This document shows positions 1 through 7,136 of a stretch of DNA of 9,814 nucleotides, piece by piece. The stretch comes from Bacteroidota bacterium (GTDB taxonomy: Bacteria; Bacteroidota; Bacteroidia; B-17B0; Aurantibacillaceae). The stretch spans positions 1 to 9,814 of the forward strand of contig CANJJP010000034.1 in assembly GCA_947474485.1 (NCBI GenBank), in the 5' to 3' direction. The notes beneath the pieces were generated by a model, which was not told the DNA's origin, ran no database searches, and worked only from the letters and a program-made list of their open reading frames with translations. Numbering within the stretch: the stretch's first letter is position 1; each line of letters starts with the position of its first letter. The position numbers and the translations under genes are program-made.

Positions 1-1628
1 AAATTACTTGCAACTATTATTGTTGAAGTTGAAGTACAGGTTCCTATAGAAGCGGTAACAGTGTATGTGCCTGCTGCTGTTACAAATTGTGGGTCGGCAG
101 CGTTAGTTAAACTTCCACCATTCCAAACTAAGTTTGCGCCTGGTGTTGACGAAGAAGCATCTAATAATGAGTTTGTTTGAACACATGTTATTGTTTGTGA
201 AGTTCCAGAACTAACTTGTGGAGTTGGATTCACGGTTACAGTAGTTGTAGAATTACAAGTACCTGAAGCGGTTGTAACACTTAAACTATAAGTTAATGTT
301 CCTGCTGTTCCTGGTGCTGATATACCAGTAGGATTTTGTGCTGAAGATGTATAGCCATTTGGACCTGTCCATGCATAAGTACCACCTGTTACAGCAGTTG
401 CCGTTAAACCAAAAGTTGCCCCTGTACATATTGGACCTGTATTACCTGCGGTTACAGTACAATTAGAGCATGAAGCTGGTGCTGTATAAGCTTGAGTTCT
501 GGTACAAGTTGCATCAGCAGAAAAAGCAGCAGTAACGCTGCAAGAAGCACCATTTGCTGTTAAACCAGGTATTGTATAAGCAATAGGGCTAGTCCAAGGA
601 CTTGGTATTGTAATAGATGTACCGCAAGAACTAGATACTGTTAATGTACCAGATGTTGGCGGATATTGAAAAGTAATGTTTCCACTAACAGAATAAGTTC
701 CAGTTGCTGGGTCACAGGCACCAGGTAAGCCTGATAAAGCAGTCATATTACATAACACGTTACAGTTTGTACTTCCGGATCCACCAGATTGAGAGAAGGA
801 GATATTACCTGATTGATTTGCGAAATTTGTAAGTAATAAAATATAAAACTGTCCTGAAACTGCTCCAGTTATGTTGGCAGTTTCAACTGCTGCGGTTGAA
901 TAACTACAGTCTATGATATTAGTTGAAGCTAAAGAGCCGCAACCAGAAGATTGAGATGTAAATGGTCCCCACAAAACAAAGTCAACGTCGATACCAGTAT
1001 TACCAGTATTATTCTGACCAATAGTAATATCGATATTTCCAGAGTTCGCAACTTGCATGAAATACCAAACTGGATTAGGAGTAGAACCCAAACAACCATA
1101 AATACCACCACCTCCTAAAGAAGCAACTCCAGTATTATTAGGGAAGGTATAAGTTGTACCAGTACAAAAAGGAGAGGCCAAAGCGCAATTAGTTCCACCT
1201 GGTGTAGCAGGCGGCGTAGCAGAACAAGAAATTGCAGCAGTCCAACCTGGGCCCCTTAAAACACCATCAGAAGTAAACACAAAAGTTAAACAACCACCTT
1301 GCGTAGAACCAATAATTCCGGGGCTCGTTGTTCCAGCATAATTTCCGATTAAAGGTGAGCTTGTATTTGGCCCATTGTATACGAGTAAGTTGTCATTAAA
1401 CCCTAATGAGAATAAGCTAAAGTTAAATGATAAATACTGACCAGCAGGCGCACAAAATGTAGCAGTATAATTTTCATTATTCGCATAATTACCAGTTGGA
1501 CTTGAGTCAGAAAAAGTTCCGCTACACGTAGTTGCAGGAGAAGCAATACTACCCATATTATAAGATTGTCCAAAACCTAAGGATAATCCAGATACAATCA
1601 GAATTAATATTAATGTAATTTTTTTCAT
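1..1628 (-). CDS. Large secreted CUB/Ig-like surface protein, 3' end outside the window (partial)
   Basis: An open frame runs from ATG at 1628 to the left edge with no stop, giving 542 complete codons of a longer protein. Residues 1-20 form a Sec signal peptide (MKK, hydrophobic core, likely cleavage at GFG|QS). Residues about 35-135 resemble a CUB domain: cysteine pairs C35/C59 and C113/C135, a 'DNLLVYNG' strand near 79-86, and a 'TSDGVLRGPGW' end. Residues about 147-280 look like a beta-sandwich (jelly-roll/PPC-like) module with 'NPVWYFMQV' and 'DVDFVLWGPF'. Residues about 283-387 form a Cys-rich beta region starting near 'CNMTALSGLPGAC', and two Ig/PKD-like modules follow from about 390 to the edge. 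This style is typical of Bacteroidota surface adhesins exported by T9SS; a C-terminal sorting domain would be expected off-window but is not seen. No Shine-Dalgarno is present, as usual in this phylum. The start lies 29 nt after the upstream small secreted gene, so the two are probably co-transcribed. After K3 the protein has no lysine and only R125 and R377. Its ligand is unknown. Confidence 0.93.
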   Translation of the reverse strand, partial: MKKITLILILIVSGLSLGFGQSYNMGSIASPATTCSGTFSDSSPTGNYANNENYTATFCAPAGQYLSFNFSLFSLGFNDNLLVYNGPNTSSPLIGNYAGTTSPGIIGSTQGGCLTFVFTSDGVLRGPGWTAAISCSATPPATPGGTNCALASPFCTGTTYTFPNNTGVASLGGGGIYGCLGSTPNPVWYFMQVANSGNIDITIGQNNTGNTGIDVDFVLWGPFTSQSSGCGSLASTNIIDCSYSTAAVETANITGAVSGQFYILLLTNFANQSGNISFSQSGGSGSTNCNVLCNMTALSGLPGACDPATGTYSVSGNITFQYPPTSGTLTVSSSCGTSITIPSPWTSPIAYTIPGLTANGASCSVTAAFSADATCTRTQAYTAPASCSNCTVTAGNTGPICTGATFGLTATAVTGGTYAWTGPNGYTSSAQNPTGISAPGTAGTLTYSLSVTTASGTCNSTTTVTVNPTPQVSSGTSQTITCVQTNSLLDASSSTPGANLVWNGGSLTNAADPQFVTAAGTYTVTASIGTCTSTSTIIVASN

Positions 1629-1657
1629 ATTACTTTTTTATAATTGTTTTTAATGAA

Positions 1658-2035
1658 TTATTCTACAGGCATTGGTTTCAATGAACCACCATCTAAAGTT
1701 ATTGCTAAAATATAATTTTTGTAACTGGATCCTTCTTTAATCGTGAAAGGAGAAATAAGTTTTTGAGTGTTCTTCAACATTTCATTAGCCGAATAAAGAC
1801 TGATAGTTACCTTCCCATCTTCAAAACTCAATACTCTTCTCTTGTCTAAAAATCTGAACTGATCAAAATAATAATAACCCATTGCAGCTTTTTCGTATTT
1901 ACTTAAATCAAGATTAGGGTCTTTTGATTCAATTTTGAAACCCAATAAATGTGGAGTTGGAATTTCTTCTTGCGAAAATACTTGCCCAAATGCTAAAAGA
2001 AAAAAGGCAAATAATAACAATTTCATCTTTTTCAT
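1658..2035 (-). CDS. Small secreted protein of unknown family
   Basis: This 125-codon ORF runs from ATG at 2035 to TAA at 1658. I do not recognise the family. Residues 1-21 are a clear signal peptide (MKKMKLLLF... with cleavage likely at VFS|QEE), and there is no lipobox cysteine, so the mature product of about 104 residues should be released to the periplasm or beyond. The mature part has no cysteine and is mixed-charge and aromatic-rich, with a 'GYYYFDQFRFLDKRR' segment near residues 53-67. Alternating hydrophobic strands follow ('VLSFEDGKVTISLY', 'NYILAITLDGG'), suggesting a small beta-rich fold. It differs sharply in composition from the Lys-poor surface protein that starts 29 nt downstream. 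ATG at codon 4 is an alternative start, but codon 1 gives the better signal peptide. The short gap suggests an operon with that protein, so an accessory role (chaperone, anchor or partner) is possible but is inference only. Confidence 0.85.
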   Translation of the reverse strand: MKKMKLLLFAFFLLAFGQVFSQEEIPTPHLLGFKIESKDPNLDLSKYEKAAMGYYYFDQFRFLDKRRVLSFEDGKVTISLYSANEMLKNTQKLISPFTIKEGSSYKNYILAITLDGGSLKPMPVE

Positions 2036-2184
2036 AGTAAAAATTTAATGTTTAATTAATAGCTAATTCAATAATCTACTTGATTTAGAGACGCTATAAT
2101 ACGAAAAATAGTTTAATCGATAAACTTTAAGATTTCTAAAAGTTAAATTTTTAACAAAATAAATTAATATGAAGATTTAAAAAC

Positions 2185-2212
2185 CAAATTTACTGCGCCA
2201 CAAATTATCAAA
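2185..2212 (-). promoter_or_regulatory. Candidate Bacteroidota-type promoter for the small secreted gene and CUB protein
   Basis: On the minus strand, TAAATTTG (2192-2185) matches the Bacteroidota -7 consensus TAnnTTTG exactly. A TTTG (2212-2209) lies 16 nt upstream and an ATTG (2219-2216) lies 23 nt upstream. The expected spacing to the -33 TTG/TTTG element is about 17-23 nt, so neither partner is ideal. A transcript from here would carry a leader of roughly 140 nt before the ATG at 2035. AT-rich sequence gives such matches by chance, so this is a candidate only. Confidence 0.3.
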
Positions 2213-2279
2213 TTTCAATCAAATTATAAGCGTTTTTAAGGATATTTACTGAAAATAAACAACTTTTTCCTGAATAATG

Positions 2280-2319
2280 CCCAATTTACATAAAATTGGG
2301 TATTTGAAGTTGCTACCCA
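2280..2319 (-). repeat. Two mutually exclusive hairpins, possible weak 3'-end structure
   Basis: CCCAATTT (2280-2287) and AAATTGGG (2293-2300) form a perfect 8-bp stem around a 5-nt loop. TGGGTA (2297-2302) and TACCCA (2314-2319) form a second 6-bp stem with an 11-nt loop. The two share the TGGG at 2297-2300, so only one can form at a time. They lie 65-105 nt beyond the stop of the ABC/M1 gene. Neither is followed on the minus strand by a clear run of U, so a Rho-independent terminator is not well supported; RNA 3'-end stabilisation or a protein-binding site are alternatives. Confidence 0.4.
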
Positions 2320-2383
2320 TTTCTTTAGGATTCCCTTAAATTGATTTGTTAAAAAATGAATTTATTTGGTATTTAAAAGCTAA

Positions 2384-5300
2384 TTATTCATCTCCACCAC
2401 CGCCGAGGGAAATCATCATATTATCACTTCCTGCTTTTGTTGAAACCTTTGGTGGTTTCGAACCAAAATTCCATTTGTTGTTTTCTGGTTTACGATCAAT
2501 TAATTTTCCATAAGGATCTATTCCTGCCTTAATTGGCTTTTCACTTACAATAAACTCAAAAGTTTTAACATCCTTATCCATTTTCACTTTTTGTAAAAGC
2601 AATTCTTTTTCTTTTGTTTTTCCTTTTACAATTTTCTCAGTGAAAATACCTACATCCATATAATCAGCAACTGGAACAGCTTTTTGTTTTCCTAAACTAT
2701 CCGATTTAAACTTAACCGAACCTAAAGTAAGTTTTACTTTATACTTACCATCTTTCATTGATTCATAAGATAAATCCTTGATGTAGTTTTCGTAAACAGT
2801 AATATCTTCAAACATATCCTTAATCAAGTACTTTAAACTATCGGGGCAAGCATCTCTAAGGAAACCTATAAACTCAACCGAGTTGGTATAAGGTGGTTCT
2901 TGAAAAGCAACTTTTTTAATGTAACGTTTTAAGGCAGCATTCAGAGTATCTTCACCGATGAAATCTTTAAGTGCATACATCACAATACTTCCTTTGTTAT
3001 AGTGTATGTATTGTTGGTTTTCGCAAAGCATTAATGGTAATTCTTTTTTGCTTTCAGTAGCGCGACCTAACAAATAAGAATTCATTTCATACTCTAAGAA
3101 TTTTTTCATTTGCTCTTTGCCGTATTCTTTCTCCATCACCATTAAAGCCGAGTACTGACTCATAGTTTCCGACATCACCGTTCCGCCTTGCACATTACCT
3201 CCAATTACTTGATGTGCCCACCATTGATGCGCTACCTCATGTGCTGTTACATAAAACGGGTAATCAATGCTCTTCTCATCTTTATCATCCACCTTCGCAA
3301 TAAACCCTATACCTTCAGAAAAAGGAATGGTGTTTGGAAACGATTGTGCAAATGTTGCATAACGAGGGAACTCAAGTATACGAACTTGTTTGTGCTGATA
3401 CGGACTAAAGTTTTTAGTATAATAATCTAACGAACGTTTTATCCCTTTAATCATTCTATCAATATTATACTCGTGTCCTTTTTGATAATAAATTTCGATT
3501 GCCACAGGATTAGCGGCATCAGCAGGATTTAACCACTTATCTTTTTTCACTTCATAACGTGCTGACAAGAATGAATAGAAATTTAAAATTTTACAATCCA
3601 TTTTATAATGGTAGAAATTTCTTCCATTTTCTTTCCATTCTTTTTGCAAATAGCCCGGCGCAATGGCAACTTGGTCGCCACTTGTACTAACTACGGCTTC
3701 AAAACGAATCCAATCTGCATCGTTGGAAATATAGTTGTTCATTCGAGCAAGCGAATCATTTACATCTGCCATGCGAGGCTTCTTTGGCAAATTATATTTT
3801 TTACGTGCTTTGTTTTCAGATAATTCAAAACCTTCGTTATAACCTAAAGAAGGGAAAACAGAACTGTTAAAAAACGAACCATTGTAAACGATATCCGTTT
3901 CAGTTGAACCATTTTGGAAACCATTTGGCGAACGAGTAATTTCAAACTCCAATTTAATAGAATCGCCTGAGGCAATTGATTTGTTTAGCTTCCAAATTTT
4001 TAATCCAGCCGTTGTATCTTCTACTACTTTAGTGTAACCACAACTAACTAATAACTTTTTATATTTATAAGAAGGGTCGTAATTAAGAATAAGTGTGTCA
4101 ACATTTTTAGCATGTTTGTTTTTTAAATAGAAAAATCCACTTGCTTCCAAACTTCTTTCAGCAGGGAAAATATGAACTTTTACATTCGATTCGACAATAC
4201 GTGGTTGCAATGTTTTTTGATACTTCTTATATTTTTTCTCAAAATCAACTTGTACTAATTCCATTTGTTTTGGAGTTGTGAATTTATTTAGAACTTTTAT
4301 ATTGTAGTAAATAAAAGACCCTAATCCAATTGCAACAATTAAACTACCGTACATTGCAAACTTAGTAGCTTTAGTTCCTGAATAACGTGAAAGTTTATAA
4401 CGCGCCTTCAAACTCTTTTCTTTCCCTCGCGCAAAGAATTTTAGGGAATAGAAAGAAATAAAAAGCACAATTCCTAACCAATACAATTTATATAACACAA
4501 AAACTGGAAATTTATGCCCATATCCATTCATATCTGAATACTGCATCCCAGGTCCAGAAGAGTTAAAAGTGTACATACTATTGTTCCACTCAAGCAATCC
4601 AAAAATAAAAGAGGAAAGTAAAATTGGAATAATAGAATAAAAGAAACCCAAATATTTATTAGGAGAAAAAACTTGAATTGATAAACAAAGTCCAATTAAA
4701 ATCACCATTGCTACCAATCTATAACCAAGCAACTCTTTCAAATAATGCAGCGGCTCAATTGCTGTATAACCTTGAGACAATTGAATAACGATACCAGTTA
4801 ACATTATCACACACATCAAAACCGCGGTAACATAAATTAAACCTAAGTACTTAGAGAAAAACAAAACTTGATTACTAATTGGCGTAGTGCCAACTAACTC
4901 ATCAACTTTATTATCTCTATCTCTCCAAATAATTGTACCCGAAAAGAAAACGATTAAGATTAAAATAAAGAACTGAAAAATTCCAGCAACTGCTTCTAAT
5001 ATTTGATATGTTACCGGGAATGTTTGTGTGCCATAAATTGAACCTGTAAATTGAGAAATCACAAACATCATTGCTGCACCTAAAGCACAAATAATTAGGA
5101 AGAACATGCTTTTTGCCATCTTCTTGTATTCAAATGAAGCCAGGTAAAACAATTGCTTCCATGATGCCTTTGTTGAAAAATCACGACTTACTTGAGGAAG
5201 GTCGGATAAATTTTGGAGCTGAGATGATGCTGGAGAAAGTGATTCCTTTACCTTTCGCTTAAACAAAACAAAAGGGGTTAGGAATTGACTAAAGCTAAAT

Positions 5301-6097
5301 TTCCAAAAACTAACAAATGTTATTAGTAAGGCAATCCCAATCCACAATACTCTATTATATAATAAAACTCCACTCAATGGAATCATATAATTATTTTGTT
5401 CTTCTGGAGTCCAATATTCAGTAATACGCTGAAAGGCTTCTTGTCCAAAAGGCTCTAAAATTGCGGCTAAGGTTTTATTATCGATATCCGAAGTAATTGT
5501 ATCCGTTATCGTTCGTATTACTAATAAAATAATCGTAAACAAATACGCAGTCATGCTGCTGCGTGTGTATGTTGTAAGAGCAAAAAAGATAATGCCTAAC
5601 AACAAAATATTTGGCGCAACAAATAATAAAAATGGTTCTATAAAATTCATTGGGTTTAAAGGCCCAACCTGCGAATTACCTACCCCGCATGCAACACCAA
5701 TGTAGTAACCTATAACTTGTGCAACAAAAACAAAAAGTCCAATACAATACGCTCCAAAAAAACGACCAAAGAAATAAGCTGCTTTTTTAATTGGCTTTGT
5801 ATAAAACAAAGAGTGAGTATTATACTCATAATCCTTTTGGATTGCGGTTGCCATAACAGCTACAAGTATTATACTATTAACCAAACCTAAAATATTTTGG
5901 TTAAGACCAACAAGCATTCCAGTAACGGAACTTGCAGAAGTAACTAAAATATTTGTGTCACCTGTTGCAACAGGAAATACACCTGCTACGAGCATACCTG
6001 CAAGCATATATAAAACCAAGAACACACTAAAGAAAATATAGGTGGATGGCTTTTTAAATCCTTGCTTTATTTCAAACAGAAAAATTGATTTAAACAT
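2384..6097 (-). CDS. ABC-2 permease fused to a periplasmic M1-type zinc peptidase domain
   Basis: This 1237-residue protein starts at ATG 6097, 8 nt after the stop of the ABC ATPase gene. Residues 1 to about 270 hold six hydrophobic segments of an ABC-2 permease half, and residues about 310-555 hold six more, apparently a second half. A strongly basic stretch (about 555-580) and a 13th TM segment (about 581-602) follow. By the positive-inside rule and TM count, the rest is periplasmic. About 615-810 is a beta-rich M1 N-terminal region; the catalytic region holds H953-E954-V-A-H957 and E977 as zinc ligands/base and Y1033 (HYNKG) as the expected proton donor. Two oddities: 19 residues separate H957 from E977 instead of the usual 18, and the GxMEN site is replaced by 'QSFPN' (N922). 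The C-terminus ends in a Gly-rich tail. Combined ABC-2/M1 proteins are known from Bacteroidota, but to my knowledge their substrates are not established. With its ATPase it probably exports or extracts a substrate and may trim a peptide on the periplasmic side; that role is inference. Confidence 0.95.
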   Translation of the reverse strand: MFKSIFLFEIKQGFKKPSTYIFFSVFLVLYMLAGMLVAGVFPVATGDTNILVTSASSVTGMLVGLNQNILGLVNSIILVAVMATAIQKDYEYNTHSLFYTKPIKKAAYFFGRFFGAYCIGLFVFVAQVIGYYIGVACGVGNSQVGPLNPMNFIEPFLLFVAPNILLLGIIFFALTTYTRSSMTAYLFTIILLVIRTITDTITSDIDNKTLAAILEPFGQEAFQRITEYWTPEEQNNYMIPLSGVLLYNRVLWIGIALLITFVSFWKFSFSQFLTPFVLFKRKVKESLSPASSQLQNLSDLPQVSRDFSTKASWKQLFYLASFEYKKMAKSMFFLIICALGAAMMFVISQFTGSIYGTQTFPVTYQILEAVAGIFQFFILILIVFFSGTIIWRDRDNKVDELVGTTPISNQVLFFSKYLGLIYVTAVLMCVIMLTGIVIQLSQGYTAIEPLHYLKELLGYRLVAMVILIGLCLSIQVFSPNKYLGFFYSIIPILLSSFIFGLLEWNNSMYTFNSSGPGMQYSDMNGYGHKFPVFVLYKLYWLGIVLFISFYSLKFFARGKEKSLKARYKLSRYSGTKATKFAMYGSLIVAIGLGSFIYYNIKVLNKFTTPKQMELVQVDFEKKYKKYQKTLQPRIVESNVKVHIFPAERSLEASGFFYLKNKHAKNVDTLILNYDPSYKYKKLLVSCGYTKVVEDTTAGLKIWKLNKSIASGDSIKLEFEITRSPNGFQNGSTETDIVYNGSFFNSSVFPSLGYNEGFELSENKARKKYNLPKKPRMADVNDSLARMNNYISNDADWIRFEAVVSTSGDQVAIAPGYLQKEWKENGRNFYHYKMDCKILNFYSFLSARYEVKKDKWLNPADAANPVAIEIYYQKGHEYNIDRMIKGIKRSLDYYTKNFSPYQHKQVRILEFPRYATFAQSFPNTIPFSEGIGFIAKVDDKDEKSIDYPFYVTAHEVAHQWWAHQVIGGNVQGGTVMSETMSQYSALMVMEKEYGKEQMKKFLEYEMNSYLLGRATESKKELPLMLCENQQYIHYNKGSIVMYALKDFIGEDTLNAALKRYIKKVAFQEPPYTNSVEFIGFLRDACPDSLKYLIKDMFEDITVYENYIKDLSYESMKDGKYKVKLTLGSVKFKSDSLGKQKAVPVADYMDVGIFTEKIVKGKTKEKELLLQKVKMDKDVKTFEFIVSEKPIKAGIDPYGKLIDRKPENNKWNFGSKPPKVSTKAGSDNMMISLGGGGDE

Positions 6098-6105
6098 ATC
6101 GAATA

Positions 6106-6975
6106 TTATTTTTTAGTAATGTTAGAAAAGTAGACATCTTCCAAATCAGGCGTAACCCCTTCAAATCCTGCGCCTGGGTTATTATCGCTATGCACATGAA
6201 TAGCTAATTTACCATCCATTACACGCGATGAAATAACATGCATTTCTTTTCTAAAATCGTTCAATTGTTCTTTGTCGATATATTTTCTCCAAATTTTATT
6301 TTTTATTGTTTCTAATGATTGGTCAGGTGTTCCTTCAAATAAAATTGTTCCTTGATTCATTACAACCATTTTCTTGCAAAGATTTTTTACATCCTCAACA
6401 ATATGGGTAGATAAAATAACAATTACATTCTCCCCAATCTCGCTTAATAAATTATGAAAACGATTACGCTCCATAGGATCTAAACCTGCAGTTGGTTCAT
6501 CCACAATTACTAACTTTGGATTTCCCAACAATGCCTGAGCAATTCCAAAACGCTGACGCATACCGCCAGAGTATTCACTAATATTACGCTTCCGAGCTTC
6601 AAACAAATTAGTTTGGTTTAAAAGCGCGTCTACAATTTCATTGCGTTCTTTTTTGTTGCTGATTCCTTTTAAGACAGCAAAATGATGCAACATATCTAAT
6701 GCTGTGACTTTTGGATAAAAACCAAAATCTTGCGGAAGATATCCCAACACTTTTCTTAACTCATCTTTTTGCTTCAAAATATCTACATCACCTAACATTA
6801 AAGTTCCGCTATCTGGTTCTTGCAAGGTTGCAATTGTTCTCATCAAGGATGACTTACCCGCTCCATTTGGACCTAGCATTCCGAACATTCCTCGTTCGAT
6901 GGTAAGATTAATATTATTTAAAGCTTTTACTCCATTTGGGTATTGCTTTACAACATTTTGAATTTTTAATTCCAT
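6106..6975 (-). CDS. ABC transporter ATP-binding protein (ABC-2/CcmA-like), partner of the permease-peptidase fusion
   Basis: This 289-residue cytoplasmic ATPase is complete in sequence: Walker A GPNGAGKSS (35-43), Q-loop Q82, signature YSGGMRQR (135-142), Walker B LVIVDE (155-160), D-loop GLDP (164-167) and switch H191. A C-terminal extension of about 90 residues ends with the 'LEDVYF' motif common in CcmA-type ATPases of ABC-2 exporters. It lies 8 nt upstream of the permease-peptidase fusion, so the two form one operon; two ATPase chains would power the two fused permease halves. The length is normal for the class. The ATG at 6975 gives the usual short N-terminus ('MELKIQNVVKQY') and has no Shine-Dalgarno. 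GldA of the gliding machinery is a related ATPase, but no separate GldF or GldG permease genes are next to it here, so I do not assign that symbol. The transported substrate is unknown. Confidence 0.96.
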   Translation of the reverse strand: MELKIQNVVKQYPNGVKALNNINLTIERGMFGMLGPNGAGKSSLMRTIATLQEPDSGTLMLGDVDILKQKDELRKVLGYLPQDFGFYPKVTALDMLHHFAVLKGISNKKERNEIVDALLNQTNLFEARKRNISEYSGGMRQRFGIAQALLGNPKLVIVDEPTAGLDPMERNRFHNLLSEIGENVIVILSTHIVEDVKNLCKKMVVMNQGTILFEGTPDQSLETIKNKIWRKYIDKEQLNDFRKEMHVISSRVMDGKLAIHVHSDNNPGAGFEGVTPDLEDVYFSNITKK

Positions 6976-7023
6976 AATTAAGAAATAGCTGATTTTAAAA
7001 AACTAAATTACTAAGATATGACG

Positions 7024-7054
7024 AATAGGTAATGAAAATGTTACAGGCGGCAAA
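7024..7054 (-). promoter_or_regulatory. Candidate promoter of the ABC/M1 operon
   Basis: On the minus strand a TTTG (7054-7051) is followed after exactly 19 nt by TACCTATT (7031-7024), an imperfect match to the Bacteroidota -7 element TAnnTTTG. The spacing is right and the implied leader is about 40 nt before the ATG at 6975. It lies just downstream of the terminator of the preceding gene, where an operon promoter is expected. The -7 element has two mismatches in its TTTG part, so the call is weak. Confidence 0.3.
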
Positions 7055-7088
7055 TCAATTCATATGATCGATTTATCAAAATGAGAGC

Positions 7089-7122
7089 AAAAAAATGGGA
7101 TGCGAATCGCATCCCATTTTTT
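7089..7122 (-). terminator. Strong Rho-independent terminator of the CHU_C surface-protein gene
   Basis: TGGGATGCG (7096-7104) and CGCATCCCA (7108-7116) form a perfect 9-bp GC-rich stem around an AAT loop. It is flanked by A7 (7089-7095) on one side and T6 (7117-7122) on the other. On the minus strand the stem begins about 20 nt after the TAA at 7139-7137 and is followed by seven U, the classic intrinsic terminator. Its symmetry makes it able to act in both directions, though no plus-strand gene is seen here. It separates the surface-protein gene from the ABC/M1 operon. Confidence 0.9.
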
Positions 7123-7136
7123 AATTTAATTAAGCC

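Larger units (their letters stand above)
2036..2383. other. Non-coding AT-rich gap between the ABC/M1 operon and the small secreted gene
   Basis: These 348 bases contain no ORF with convincing coding features on either strand. The side near 2384 is the 3' flank of the ABC/M1 operon and holds two overlapping inverted repeats (2280-2319). The side near 2035 is the leader of the small secreted gene and holds a candidate -7 element. I see no canonical U-tract terminator, tRNA or recognisable riboswitch. Confidence 0.7.

Noticed and set aside
929..1111. Minus-strand 60-codon ORF with a hydrophobic, Leu/Val-rich translation
   Set aside because: It overlaps the CUB-type surface-protein gene in another frame, and its hydrophobicity follows from that reading shift.
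2036..2383. Riboswitch or small RNA in the long gap
   Set aside because: I see only short AT-rich stems and the two small hairpins; no known riboswitch core is recognisable.
3188..3823. Plus-strand ORFs at 3188-3430 and 3608-3823
   Set aside because: Both lie antisense within the well-supported permease-peptidase gene, show no family features and have low-complexity, Cys/Ile-rich translations; they are shadow frames.
6711..6905. Plus-strand ORF of 64 codons
   Set aside because: It lies antisense to the conserved ATPase core, including Walker A; it is a shadow frame.
2384..6975. Assignment of the ABC operon as the gliding-motility GldA-GldF-GldG transporter
   Set aside because: The permease halves are fused to each other and to an M1 peptidase, and no GldG-like gene is present; only the general ATPase class is shared.
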